DNA from: Pseudeuparius sepicola
Lineage: Eukaryota; Arthropoda; Insecta; Coleoptera; Anthribidae
Direction: 5' to 3'
Assembly: GCA_963920635.1 (NCBI GenBank)
Contig: OY987305.1
Coordinates: 22,282,876 to 22,346,875 of the forward strand
DNA: 64,000 nt
The first letter of the stretch is position 1. Each line of letters starts with the position of its first letter. Made by a program: the position numbers and the translations under genes. The notes beneath the pieces are model-generated. The model searched no databases and was not told the origin of the DNA. It saw only the letters and a program-made list of their open reading frames with translations. Shown here in pieces: positions 19,969 to 32,100 of the stretch.

Positions 19969-22900
19969 TTAGGTGACATTGATGTTGTTGGATGATCCTG
20001 CATTCCCCATGAATTTCCTGACGGTTCGGGCTGTCGCAAGTAGTACCGCTTTCTGCATGGACCTGTAAAAACTATCAGTTAGACCCAGCTCCTTGATGTT
20101 TCTCAGCAAACTTTTTGTTATAACACCAGTTGTTGACATGATGATTGGAATCGTCTGGACGTTCTCCATTTCCCATTGCCTTCTAATTCGTTCTTCTAAA
20201 TCTCTGTACTTCGCGATCTTCTCGACTTGCTTCACACGCAGGTTGTTGTTGTTCGGGATGGCCACATCAATCAGAGTTGTCTGCCTAGAAATTTTATCAA
20301 CTATTATAAGGTCCGGTCTGTTATGGGCAACTCGTTGATCTGTCAGAACTGTACGATCCCAGTACATCTTGTAGTTGCTGTTCTCAAGAACAGGCTCAGG
20401 TGTGTAGTTGTAATATGGGACCCTCTCTGCCTGCACAAGCAGCAGCTTTTCCGCCAGTTCCTGGTGCAAGATCTTGGCAACCGAATCGTGTCGTTCCTTA
20501 TATTCCGTTGATGCGAACATCTGACATCCTCCTGTTATGTGCTGGATTGTTTCTGAAGTTGGGCACCCGTATCTGCATCTGTCATCCACTACCGATGCAT
20601 CTCCTACAATGAATTTTAGGTAGTTGCGAGTTGGTATAACCTGATCTTGTATGGCCAGTAGGAAGCCTTCCGTCTCGGGGAACATTCGTCCCGAGGTCAG
20701 CCAATAGTTCGACGCTAACTTGTCGACATGTTCCTGGTTAACCTCATTAGGATGCCTCCCGTGCAGCGGCTTCCCCAACCACCTCTGTAGTTTATCGTTG
20801 TCGGTTCGGTGGTGATTTTGACGCTCGTGTTCCGTCAGACGTAGCGGTGTTGAGACGTCTGCTCCGCATATAGCCCTATGTAGTGTGGAGCTGTTGGCCT
20901 GCCTGTAGAAATAATTACGCAGATTTAATATTTGTTGGTCCAATTGCTTGCTGAGATCTGCCAATCCTCTTCCTCCTAGTTGACGTGGCAGAGTTGTTCT
21001 TTCTACGGCGCTACGGGGATGATGTTTATGAGCTTTTGTCAGTAGTGTCCAAACTTTTCGTTGCAGGTTGTTGATGTCCGTGTTGGTCCAATTCACTATT
21101 CCGAACGAATAGCTGAGTACAGAGCACGCATACGTGTTCAGGGCCTTAAAAAAATTCCTGCTGTTAAGATCAGTTCGCAATACTTGTCTTACTCTCTTGA
21201 TGAATTCATTCGTTAAATCAGTCATCATTGTTCGATGGTCTATCCTTGTTTCATCCCGAGATACTTGTATGTATCTCCCTTGCTCATTGCTTCGATCTCC
21301 TGGCCGTCCTGCATCTCGTGTGCGCTTTGTTCTAGCCTTCCCCGGATGATATTAAGGGTGCGGCACTTGTCCAGTCCAAACAGCATTCCGATGTCCCTGG
21401 AGAACTCCTCTACAATTTTAAGCATTTGCGTTAGTTGGTTTTTGGTTGCTGCGATCAGTTTTAAATCATCCATATATAATAGGTGATTCAACTTGATCGC
21501 TTCTGCGTTGTTGCTTTTGATAGCGAAGCCATATTTTGTAGAGTTCAACCGATGTGATAGAGGGTTCATCGCCATGCAGAACCACACTGGACTGAGTGAA
21601 TCTCCTTGGAAAATCCCTCTTCGGATGTTGATTGTGTCGGTCTCGATGTTACTGTCTACGATTCTGAGTTGTATCTTAGTGCGCCAGGTTGTCATAACGT
21701 GTTCTAAAAAGGAAACTGTATGATGATCTATTTTATACAGCTTTAAGATACCTGTGAGCCAGTCGTGAGGTACGGAATCAAATGCTTTTTTGTAGTCCAC
21801 ATAAGCCATGTGGAGGTTTCGTTGCTTGGAATGAGCCTGGTTGCAGATGACAGAGTCTATGATGAGTTGCTCTTTGCATCCCATTGCGCCCTTCGAGCAG
21901 CCCTTCTGCTGCATTGCAATGATGTTGTTCCGCTCGCAGTGAGCATATATTCGCTGCGTAAGGCAAGATGTGATTATCTTGTACAGCGTAGGCAAGCAGG
22001 TTATTGGGCGGTACTTGGCAGGGTTATCCGTATTCCGCTGGTCTTTTGGTAACAGGTAGGTTGCACCCTGTGTAAGAAACAATGGCATTTTCAGAGGATC
22101 GAGCAAGACTTCATTAATTAAGGTAGTTATCTGTTCATGCGTGCACCACAACTTCTTAATCCAATAGTTTTGGAGATGATCTGGACCTGGTGCCTTCCAG
22201 TTGTGGGAATTCTTGATGACATCGGAGACCTCAGCGGTTGTGAATTGCTCGTGTTGCATCTGGCTATAGTTCCGGCCCATCTCGCGTTCTTCGCTGATCC
22301 AGCTTGCACTGACATTGTATGGACCTGGTGTGGCAAGTTGATTTCTCCAGAAACCGTCGACCTGTTCTCTGCTAGGGTAACTCGCATTTGTGGCATCGGC
22401 GCTAGAATTAAAAGCACGGTAGAAACCCTTTTCTAATCGTTCAAAGAGTTTTTTGTCTCGTTTCCTGTTGTTACTAGCCTTGTATCTCCTCAGACGCCCT
22501 GCGAAAACAGAAAGTTTTTGTTTTAATGTGTCAAGACATTGTTGAGCAGTGATGTTCGCGGGGTCATGCCGAGAATGCATTTGGGTGCGGCTCATTATTG
22601 CCTGCACCGCCCTCTGGATCTTTCTAGTTCTAACTCCTCTGATATATTCCGTTACTTGTCCTATGTCTTTACGGAGACTCTCGATCTTCCGATTTAGTCG
22701 CATCTCCCATTGAGCCATTCGTGGTTCTGGTCTTGCACGATTTAACTCTTGAGCCGTCCGGATCTTGGCTCCCATTGCAGTGATGATGGCCGTTGCGGCA
22801 CAGTAGATTACCATGTGCATATGTTCTAATGTTGGTGTTACTGAAACATAGTTGGGTAAAATTCTGGTGTTCATAATATCGAGCATGATTGCAAGCTTCC

Positions 22901-23627
22901 TGGAAGAATTCAATCTTGGTAGCGGTGGTCTGCTCAGTGGGTCTGTGCCTTCGTATCGCAATACCGCCCTTCTCAGCTGTGTGTCCAGGCTTTCAAAGTG
23001 TTCTCCGTTAACTGATTCCCGATTCTCAGTTGTTCGTCCCGCCGTCTCGGCTTCTTGTTGCGGTCCAGGTACTTGAATTTCCCGATTCTCAGTTGTTCGC
23101 TCTGCCGTTCCGGCTTCTTGTTGTGGTCCAGGCACTTGTATTTCCCCGTTGTTGTTGTCTATGTCTATGTGTTCGCCTTGGATCTCTAGCTCAACTTCCC
23201 GTTTGATAGCGTTAAGTCGCGTTTCTGGAATTCGGTTATTTCTTAGAATAGTTCGATACTGATCTGACACTCTTTGTTCAGACACTTGCATGTGTGGAAA
23301 CTCCCTGCAGAACTCGGCATGCAGTTGTTGTCGGTAGCCGATCATCTCTTGTCCTAAGTTTGTCACCCTGTAAAAAATACGCATTATCGATTCATTCATG
23401 GACCCAATCCATTTCATGCGTCGTCGTTGTAATCCCGCCTGAGTGAACGCTGGCTGGAGTTCCCGCGCAGCACCTTCGGTGGGTGGAACCCTAGTTCTCG
23501 TTTGGCTCCCATGTTGTAGATGTTCGTGTTGCTGGGCTGTAGCTGTTTGTGCAACAGAGGCCCGCCTCATCAGCGCCCTGTCACCGACGTCCCGCTCACT
23601 GTCATGCCCAGCGCCGGCTCCAGACAT
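19969..23627 (-). pseudogene. Copy E: Dong-like polyprotein broken by a 7-bp deletion
   Basis: Two open blocks: 23627-21240 (795 codons; Myb-like domain, basic region and RT through YMDD and YKYLGMKQ) and 21228-19969 (419 codons; linker, CCHC, nuclease). The break is the loss of TGAGCTT relative to copies B, D and I at the site encoding KQAQRIDHR, so the frame shifts just after the RT palm. All motifs are individually intact. One substitution (KVWTLL for KVRTLL) distinguishes the downstream part from that of copy H. Confidence 0.85.
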
Positions 23628-23783
23628 GCCCTAGCGATCCCCAGGCAGCGGCCCTATGACAATTATCCTATCATTCTCCATTCCATAGTTTTCTCCCGTA
23701 ACGTGGGAGTGACGGCCCTCGGTCGCCTTTTACGACTCGCGGAGCCACGATAGGAGTATTCTAACCCGTTACCCATACGGGTC

Positions 23784-24191
23784 AACTAGGATAACGCGGG
23801 ATCGTTACTCCCGAGGATCTGCCCCTGTCACCGGCCAAACCCCTCTTTGCGTTAACTGGGAAACACGGGATCGTTACACCCGAGGATCTGCCCCTCTCAC
23901 AGGCTAGACTCATCCCTGTGTAACTGGGAGTCGCGGGATTGTCACACCCGAGGATCAGCCCCCGTCACCGGCTAGACCCCTCCCTGCGCAACTGGATATC
24001 GCGGGATTGTCACACCCGTAGGTCTGCCCCTGTCACAGGCCAAGCCTCTCCATGCGTAACTGGGAATCGCGGGATCGTTACACCCGTGAATCTGCCCCTC
24101 TCACAGGCCAGACCCATCCCTGCGTAACTGGAGAGCGCGGGATTGTCACACCCGTGGATCTGCCTCTCTCACAAGTCAGATCCCCCCTGCG

Positions 24192-24192
<1 letters not shown>
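23784..24192 (-). repeat. Six 68-bp tandem repeats at the 5' end of copy E
   Basis: Near-identical to the repeats of copy B at an offset of 9,147 bp, as expected from the duplication. Confidence 0.85.

Positions 24193-24193
<1 letters not shown>

Positions 24194-24229
<36 letters not shown>
24194..24229. repeat. TTA microsatellite between copies E and C'
   Basis: Same position as 15047-15076 but two trinucleotides longer. Confidence 0.9.
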
Positions 24230-24230
<1 letters not shown>

Positions 24231-27200
24231 CGACTTAGAAAAAAGGCATTCGCACTCCCTCTACGGGGAACATTCACTAAGATCCCGGGTATCCCGGATA
24301 CCATAAGGATCTGGCTCGGACGAGACCCTTGCCATGTTATCGGGCCTTAGGTGACATTGATGTTGTCGGACGTTCCTGCATTCCCCATGAATTTCCTGAC
24401 GGTTCGGGCTGTCGCAAGTAGTACCGCTTTCTGCATGGACCTGTAAAGACTATCAGTTAGACCCAGCTCTTTTATGTTTCTCAGCAAACTTTTTGGTATA
24501 ACACCAGTTGTTGACACGATAATTGGAATCGTCTTGACGTTTTCCATTTCCCATTGCCTTCTAATTCGTTCTTCTAAGTCTCTGTACTTCGCGATCTTCT
24601 CGACTTGCTTCACACGCAGGTTGTTGTTGTTCGGGATGGCCACATCAATCAGAGTTGTCGTCCTAGAAATTTTATCAACTATTATAAGGTCCGGTCTGTT
24701 ATGGGCAACTCGTTGATCTGTCAGAACTGTACGATCCCAGTACATCTTGTAGTTGCTGTTCTCAAGAACAGGCTCCGGTGTGTAGCTGTAATATGGGACC
24801 CTCTCTGCCTGCACAAGCAGCAGTTTTTCCCCCAGTTCCTGTTGCAAGATCTTGGCAACCGAATCGTGTCGTTCCTTATATTCCGTTGATGCGAACATCT
24901 GACATCCTCCTGTAATGTGCTGGATTGTTTCTGAAGTTGGGCACCCGTATCTGCATCTGTCATCCACTACCGATGCATCTCCTACAATGAATTTTAGGTA
25001 GTTGCGAGTTGGTATAACCTGATCTTGTATGGCCAGTAAGAAGCCTTCCGTCTCGGGGAACATTCTTCCCGAGGTCAGCCAGTAGTTCGACGCTAACTTG
25101 TAGACATGTTCCTGGTTAACCTCATTAGGATGCCTCCCGTGCAGCGGCTTCTCCAACCACCTCTGTAGTGTATCGTTGTGATTTTGATGCTCGTGTTCCG
25201 TCAGACGTAGCGGTGTTGAGACGTCTGCTCCGCATACAGCTTTATGTAGTGTGGAGCTGTTGGCCTGTCTCTGTAAATAATTACGCAGATTTATTATTTG
25301 TTGGTCCAATTGCTTGCTGAGGTCTGCCAATCCTCTTCCTCCTAGTTGACGTGGCAGAGTAGTTCTTTCTACGGCGCTACGGGGATGATGTTTATGAGCT
25401 TTTGTCAGTAGTGTCCTAACTTTTCGCTGCAGGTTGTTGATGTCCGTGTTGGTCCAATTCACTATTCCAAACGAATAGCTGAGTACAGAGCACGCATACG
25501 TGTTCAGGGCCTTAAAAAAATTCCTGCTGTTAAGATCAGTTCGCACTACTTGTCTTACTCTCTTGATGAATTCATTCCTTAAATCGATCTTCATTGTTCG
25601 ATGGTCTATCCTTTGAGCTTGTTTCATCCCGAGATACTTGTATGTATCTCCCATGCTCATTGCTTCGATCTCCTGGCCGTCCTGCATCTCGTGTGCGCCC
25701 TGTTCGAGCCTTCCCCGGACAATGTTAAGGGTGCGGCACTTGTCCAGTCCAAACTGCATTCCGATGTCCCTGGAGAACTCCTCTACAATTTTAAGCATTT
25801 GCGTTAGTTGGTTTTTTGTTGCGGCCATCAGTTTTAAATCATCCATATATAATAGGTGATTCAACTTGATCGCTTCTGCGTTGTTGCTTTTGATAGCGAA
25901 GCCGTATTTTGTAGAGTTCAACCGATGTGATAGAGGGTTCATCGCCATGCAGAACCACAGTGGACTGAGTGAATCTCCTTGGAAAATCCCACTTCGGATG
26001 TTGATTGTGTCGGTCTCGATGTTGCTGCTTGCGGTTCTGAGTTGTATCTTAGTGCGCCAGGTTGTCATAACGTGTTCTAAAAAGGAAACTGTATGATGAT
26101 CTATTTTATACAGCTTTAAGATACCTGTTAGCCAGTCGTGAGGTACGGAATCAAATGCTTTTTTGTAGTCCACATAAGCCATGTAGAGGTTTCGTTGCTT
26201 GGAATGAGCCTGGTTGCAAATGACAGAGTCTATAATGAGTTGCTCTTTGCATCCCATTGCGCCCTTCGCGCAGCCCTTCTGCTGCATTGCCATGATGTTG
26301 TTCCGCTCGCAATGAGCATATATTCGCTGCGTAAGGCAAGAGGTGATTATCTTGTACAGCGTAGGCAAGCAGGTTATTGGGCGGTACTTGGCAGGGTTAT
26401 CCGTATTCCGCTGGTCTTTTGGTAACAAGTAGGTGGCACCCTGTGTAAGAAACAATGGCATTTTCAGAGGATCGAGCAAGACTTCATTAATTAAGGTAGT
26501 TATTTGTTCATGCGTGCACCACAACTTCTTAATCCAATAATTTTGGAGATGATCTGGACCTGGTGCCTTCCAGTTGTGGGAATTCTTCATGACATTGGAG
26601 ACCTCATCGGTTGTGAATTGCTCGTGTTGCATCTGGCTATAGTTCCGGCCCATCTCGCGTTCTTCACTGATCCAGCTTGCACTGACATTGCATGGACCTG
26701 GGGTGGCAAGCTGATTTCTCCAGAAACCGTCGACCTGTTCTCTGCTAGGGTAACTCGTATTTGTGGCATCGGCGCTAGAATTCAAAGTACGGTAGAAAAC
26801 TTTTTCTGATCGGTCAAAAAGTTTGTTGTCTCGTTTCCTGTTGTTACTAGCCTTGTATCTCCTCAGACGCCCTGCGAAAACAGAAAGTTTTTGTTTTAAT
26901 GTGTCAAGACATTGTTGAGCAGTGATGTTCGCCGGGTCATGCCGAGAATGCATTTGGGAGCGGCTCATTATTGCCTGCACCGCCCTCTGGATCTTTCTAG
27001 TTCTAACTCCTCTGATATATTCCGTTACTTGTCCTATGTCTTTACGGAGACTCTCGATCTTCCGATTTAGTCGCATCTCCCATTGAGCCATTCGTGGTTC
27101 TGGTCTTGCACGATTAAACTCTTGAGCCGTCCGGATCTTGGCTCCCATTGCAGTGATGATGACCGTTGCGGCACAGTAGATTACCATGTGCATATGTTCT

Positions 27201-27363
27201 AATGTTGGTGTTACTGAAACATAGTTGGGTAAAATTCTGGTGTTCATAATATCGAGCATGATTGCAAGCTTCCTGGAAGAATTCAATCTTGGTAGCGGTG
27301 GTCTGCTCAGTGGGTCTGTGCCTTCGTATCGCAATACCGCCCTTCTCAGCTGTGTGTCTAGGC
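24230..27363 (-). mobile_element. Dong-like copy C' (duplicate of C)
   Basis: Same truncation point and same flanks as copy C, shifted by 9,153 bp. It is a product of segmental duplication, not an independent insertion. Confidence 0.9.
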
Positions 27364-27487
27364 TTATTATTATTATTATTATCGACTTAGCCAAAAGGCA
27401 TTCGCACTCCCTCTCTGGGGAACATTCACTCAGGTCCCGGGTATCCCGGATACCATAAGGATCTGGCTCGGACGAGACCCTTGCCAT
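24347..27487 (-). CDS. Copy C': 1,046-aa fused RT/endonuclease frame
   Basis: The conceptual protein is identical to that of copy C, including the N-terminal 35 residues from the neighbour's 3' UTR and the isoleucine run. Maintenance of identity reflects the recent duplication and says nothing about selection. RT (YMDD), CCHC and PD-(D/E)XK motifs are all present. Confidence 0.7.
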   Translation of the reverse strand: MARVSSEPDPYGIRDTRDLSECSPERECECLLAKSIIIIIISLDTQLRRAVLRYEGTDPLSRPPLPRLNSSRKLAIMLDIMNTRILPNYVSVTPTLEHMHMVIYCAATVIITAMGAKIRTAQEFNRARPEPRMAQWEMRLNRKIESLRKDIGQVTEYIRGVRTRKIQRAVQAIMSRSQMHSRHDPANITAQQCLDTLKQKLSVFAGRLRRYKASNNRKRDNKLFDRSEKVFYRTLNSSADATNTSYPSREQVDGFWRNQLATPGPCNVSASWISEEREMGRNYSQMQHEQFTTDEVSNVMKNSHNWKAPGPDHLQNYWIKKLWCTHEQITTLINEVLLDPLKMPLFLTQGATYLLPKDQRNTDNPAKYRPITCLPTLYKIITSCLTQRIYAHCERNNIMAMQQKGCAKGAMGCKEQLIIDSVICNQAHSKQRNLYMAYVDYKKAFDSVPHDWLTGILKLYKIDHHTVSFLEHVMTTWRTKIQLRTASSNIETDTINIRSGIFQGDSLSPLWFCMAMNPLSHRLNSTKYGFAIKSNNAEAIKLNHLLYMDDLKLMAATKNQLTQMLKIVEEFSRDIGMQFGLDKCRTLNIVRGRLEQGAHEMQDGQEIEAMSMGDTYKYLGMKQAQRIDHRTMKIDLRNEFIKRVRQVVRTDLNSRNFFKALNTYACSVLSYSFGIVNWTNTDINNLQRKVRTLLTKAHKHHPRSAVERTTLPRQLGGRGLADLSKQLDQQIINLRNYLQRQANSSTLHKAVCGADVSTPLRLTEHEHQNHNDTLQRWLEKPLHGRHPNEVNQEHVYKLASNYWLTSGRMFPETEGFLLAIQDQVIPTRNYLKFIVGDASVVDDRCRYGCPTSETIQHITGGCQMFASTEYKERHDSVAKILQQELGEKLLLVQAERVPYYSYTPEPVLENSNYKMYWDRTVLTDQRVAHNRPDLIIVDKISRTTTLIDVAIPNNNNLRVKQVEKIAKYRDLEERIRRQWEMENVKTIPIIVSTTGVIPKSLLRNIKELGLTDSLYRSMQKAVLLATARTVRKFMGNAGTSDNINVT
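27364..27381. repeat. TTA microsatellite between copies C' and D'
   Basis: Same length as at 18211-18228. Confidence 0.9.
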
Positions 27488-28980
27488 GTTATCGGGCCTT
27501 AGGTGACATTGATGTTGTTGGACGTTCCTGCACTCCCCATGAATTTCCTGACGGTTCGGGCTGTCGCAAGTAGTACCGTTTTCTGCATGGACCTGTAAAG
27601 ATTATCAGTTAGACCCAGCTCTTTGATGTTTCTCAGCAAACTTTTTGGTATGACACCAGTTGTTGACACGATGATTGGAATCGTCTGAACGTTGTCCATT
27701 TCCCATTGCCTTCTAATTCGTTCTTCTAAGTCTCTGTCCTTCGCGATCTTCTCGACTTGCTTCACACGCAGGTTGTTGTTGTTCGGGATGGCCACATCAA
27801 TCAGAGTTGTCTTTCTAGAAATTTTATCAACTATTATAAGGTCCGGTCTGTTATGGGCGACTCGTTGATCTGTCAGAACTGTACGATCCCAGTACATCTT
27901 GTAGTTGCTGTTCTCAAGAACAGGCTCCGGTGTGTAGCTGTAATATGGGATCCTCTCTGCCTGCACAAGCAGAAGTTTTTCCGCCAGTTCCTGGTGCAAG
28001 ATCTTAGCAACCGAATCATGCCGTTCCTTATATTCCGTTGATGCGAACATCTGACATCCTCCTGTTATGTGCTGGATTGTTTCTGAAGTTGGGCACCCGT
28101 ATCTGCATCTGTCATCCACTACCAATGCATCTCCTACAATGAATTTTAGGTAGTTGCGAGTTGGTATAACCTGATCTTGTATGGCCAGTAGGAAGCCTTC
28201 TGTCTCGGGGAACATCCTTCCCGAGGTCAGCCAGTAGTTCGACGCTAACTTGTCGACATGTTCCTGGTTAACCTCATTAGGATGCCTCCCGTGCAGCGGC
28301 TTCCCCAACCACCTCTGTAGTTTATCGTTGTCGGTTCGGTGGTGATTTTGACGCTCGTGTTCCGTCAGACGTAGCGGTGTTGAGACGTCTGCTCCGCATA
28401 TAGCCCTATGTAGTGTGGAGCTGTTGGCCTGCCTGTAGAAATAATTACGCAGATTTAATATTTGTTGGTCCAATTGCTTGCTGAGATCTGCCAATCCTCT
28501 TCCTCCTAGTTGACGTGGCAGAGTTGTTCTTTCTACGGCGCTACGGGGATGATGTTTATGAGCTTTTGTCAGTAGTGTCCTAACTTTTCGTTGCAGGTTG
28601 TTGATGTCCGTGTTGGTCCAATTCACTATTCCGAACGAATAGCTGAGTACAGAGCACGCATACGTGTTCAGGGCGTTAAACAAATTCCTGCTGTTATGAT
28701 CAGTTCGCACTACTTGTCTTACTCTCTTGATGAATTCATTCGTTAAATCAGTCTTCATTGTTCGATGGTCTATCCTTTGAGCTTGTTTCATCCCGAGATA
28801 CTTGTATGTATCTCCCTTGCTCATTGCTTCGATCTCCTGGCCGTCCTGCATCTCGTGTGCGCTTTGTTCGAGCTTTCCCCGGATGATATTAAGGGTGCGG
28901 CACTTGTCCAGTCCAAACAGCATTCCGATGTCCCTGGAGAACTCCTCTACAATTTTAAGCATTTGCGTTAGTTGGTTTTT
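27382..28980 (-). mobile_element. Dong-like copy D' (duplicate of D)
   Basis: Matches copy D throughout, including the 15-bp direct repeat at its 5' junction (28964-28978 and 28981-28995). Confidence 0.9.
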
Positions 28981-29052
28981 TGCGTTAGTTGGTTTATTGT
29001 TATCTCGACTTAGCCAAAAGGCATTCGCACTCCCTCTACGGGGAACATTCAC
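27499..29052 (-). pseudogene. Copy D': 517-aa C-terminal frame
   Basis: Protein identical to that of copy D, with N-terminal residues contributed by the 3' UTR of copy H. It carries CCHC and restriction-like nuclease motifs but no RT core. Confidence 0.75.
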
Positions 29053-29121
29053 TCAGATCCCGGGTATCCCGGATACCAAAAGGATCTGGCTCGGACGAGA
29101 CCCTTGCCATGTTATCGGGCC

Positions 29122-32100
29122 TTAGGTGACATTGATGTTGTTGGATGATCCTGCATTCCCCATGAATTTCCTGACGGTTCGGGCTGTCGCAAGTAGTACC
29201 GCTTTCTGCATGGACCTGTAAAAACTATCAGTTAGACCCAGCTCCTTGATGTTTCTCAGCAAACTTTTTGTTATAACACCAGTTGTTGACATGATGATTG
29301 GAATCGTCTGGACGTTCTCCATTTCCCATTGCCTTCTAATTCGTTCTTCTAAATCTCTGTACTTCGCGATCTTCTCGACTTGCTTCACACGCAGGTTGTT
29401 GTTGTTCGGGATGGCCACATCAATCAGAGTTGTCTGCCTAGAAATTTTATCAACTATTATAAGGTCCGGTCTGTTATGGGCAACTCGTTGATCTGTCAGA
29501 ACTGTACGATCCCAGTACATCTTGTAGTTGCTGTTCTCAAGAACAGGCTCAGGTGTGTAGTTGTAATATGGGACCCTCTCTGCCTGCACAAGCAGCAGCT
29601 TTTCCGCCAGTTCCTGGTGCAAGATCTTGGCAACCGAATCGTGTCGTTCCTTATATTCCGTTGATGCGAACATCTGACATCCTCCTGTTATGTGCTGGAT
29701 TGTTTCTGAAGTTGGGCACCCGTATCTGCATCTGTCATCCACTACCGATGCATCTCCTACAATGAATTTTAGGTAGTTGCGAGTTGGTATAACCTGATCT
29801 TGTATGGCCAGTAGGAAGCCTTCCGTCTCGGGGAACATTCGTCCCGAGGTCAGCCAATAGTTCGACGCTAACTTGTCGACATGTTCCTGGTTAACCTCAT
29901 TAGGATGCCTCCCGTGCAGCGGCTTCCCCAACCACCTCTGTAGTTTATCGTTGTCGGTTCGGTGGTGATTTTGACGCTCGTGTTCCGTCAGACGTAGCGG
30001 TGTTGAGACGTCTGCTCCGCATATAGCCCTATGTAGTGTGGAGCTGTTGGCCTGCCTGTAGAAATAATTACGCAGATTTAATATTTGTTGGTCCAATTGC
30101 TTGCTGAGATCTGCCAATCCTCTTCCTCCTAGTTGACGTGGCAGAGTTGTTCTTTCTACGGCGCTACGGGGATGATGTTTATGAGCTTTTGTCAGTAGTG
30201 TCCTAACTTTTCGTTGCAGGTTGTTGATGTCCGTGTTGGTCCAATTCACTATTCCGAACGAATAGCTGAGTACAGAGCACGCATACGTGTTCAGGGCCTT
30301 AAAAAAATTCCTGCTGTTAAGATCAGTTCGCAATACTTGTCTTACTCTCTTGATGAATTCATTCGTTAAATCAGTCATCATTGTTCGATGGTCTATCCTT
30401 GTTTCATCCCGAGATACTTGTATGTATCTCCCTTGCTCATTGCTTCGATCTCCTGGCCGTCCTGCATCTCGTGTGCGCTTTGTTCTAGCCTTCCCCGGAT
30501 GATATTAAGGGTGCGGCACTTGTCCAGTCCAAACAGCATTCCGATGTCCCTGGAGAACTCCTCTACAATTTTAAGCATTTGCGTTAGTTGGTTTTTGGTT
30601 GCTGCGATCAGTTTTAAATCATCCATATATAATAGGTGATTCAACTTGATCGCTTCTGCGTTGTTGCTTTTGATAGCGAAGCCATATTTTGTAGAGTTCA
30701 ACCGATGTGATAGAGGGTTCATCGCCATGCAGAACCACACTGGACTGAGTGAATCTCCTTGGAAAATCCCTCTTCGGATGTTGATTGTGTCGGTCTCGAT
30801 GTTACTGTCTACGATTCTGAGTTGTATCTTAGTGCGCCAGGTTGTCATAACGTGTTCTAAAAAGGAAACTGTATGATGATCTATTTTATACAGCTTTAAG
30901 ATACCTGTGAGCCAGTCGTGAGGTACGGAATCAAATGCTTTTTTGTAGTCCACATAAGCCATGTGGAGGTTTCGTTGCTTGGAATGAGCCTGGTTGCAGA
31001 TGACAGAGTCTATGATGAGTTGCTCTTTGCATCCCATTGCGCCCTTCGAGCAGCCCTTCTGCTGCATTGCAATGATGTTGTTCCGCTCGCAGTGAGCATA
31101 TATTCGCTGCGTAAGGCAAGATGTGATTATCTTGTACAGCGTAGGCAAGCAGGTTATTGGGCGGTACTTGGCAGGGTTATCCGTATTCCGCTGGTCTTTT
31201 GGTAACAGGTAGGTTGCACCCTGTGTAAGAAACAATGGCATTTTCAGAGGATCGAGCAAGACTTCATTAATTAAGGTAGTTATCTGTTCATGCGTGCACC
31301 ACAACTTCTTAATCCAATAGTTTTGGAGATGATCTGGACCTGGTGCCTTCCAGTTGTGGGAATTCTTGATGACATCGGAGACCTCAGCGGTTGTGAATTG
31401 CTCGTGTTGCATCTGGCTATAGTTCCGGCCCATCTCGCGTTCTTCGCTGATCCAGCTTGCACTGACATTGTATGGACCTGGTGTGGCAAGTTGATTTCTC
31501 CAGAAACCGTCGACCTGTTCTCTGCTAGGGTAACTCGCATTTGTGGCATCGGCGCTAGAATTAAAAGCACGGTAGAAACCCTTTTCTAATCGTTCAAAGA
31601 GTTTTTTGTCTCGTTTCCTGTTGTTACTAGCCTTGTATCTCCTCAGACGCCCTGCGAAAACAGAAAGTTTTTGTTTTAATGTGTCAAGACATTGTTGAGC
31701 AGTGATGTTCGCGGGGTCATGCCGAGAATGCATTTGGGTGCGGCTCATTATTGCCTGCACCGCCCTCTGGATCTTTCTAGTTCTAACTCCTCTGATATAT
31801 TCCGTTACTTGTCCTATGTCTTTACGGAGACTCTCGATCTTCCGATTTAGTCGCATTTCCCATTGAGCCATTCGTGGTTCTGGTCTTGCACGATTCAACT
31901 CTTGGGCCGTTCGGATCTTGGCACCCATTACAGTGGTGACTGCCGTTGCGGCACAGTAGATTAACATGTGCATACGTTCTAATGTTGGTGTCACTGAAAC
32001 ATAGTTTGGTAAAATTCGTGTGTTCATAAGATCGAGCACGATCGCAAGTTTCCTGGAAGAATTTAATCTTGGTAGCGGTGGCCTGCTCAGTGCGTCTGTG

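Larger units (their letters stand above)
13557..22703. repeat. Segmental duplication, unit 1 (9,147 bp)
   Basis: Contains the 5' part of B, all of C and D, and the 3' part of E. It is near-identical to unit 2. Differences noticed by eye are a few substitutions (for example 14409 g versus 23556 a) and a 6-bp microsatellite length change. The left boundary cannot be fixed more closely than 13328-13557, because B, E and H are identical there. Confidence 0.85.
19851..24193 (-). mobile_element. Dong-like copy E (full length, chimeric, frameshifted)
   Basis: The copy has all parts of a full element. Up to 22474 it matches copy H, including a shared 7-bp deletion. From 22704 to its 5' end it matches copy B, including the 63-bp ORF duplication and a stop in the upstream leader frame. 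It is therefore a recombinant formed by exchange between a B-type and an H-type element. Confidence 0.9.
22704..31856. repeat. Segmental duplication, unit 2 (9,153 bp)
   Basis: Contains the 5' part of E, all of C' and D', and the 3' part of H. It directly follows unit 1. To the right, at 31857, H diverges clearly from E (multiple substitutions in the 5' half), which marks the end of the duplicated tract. Confidence 0.85.
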
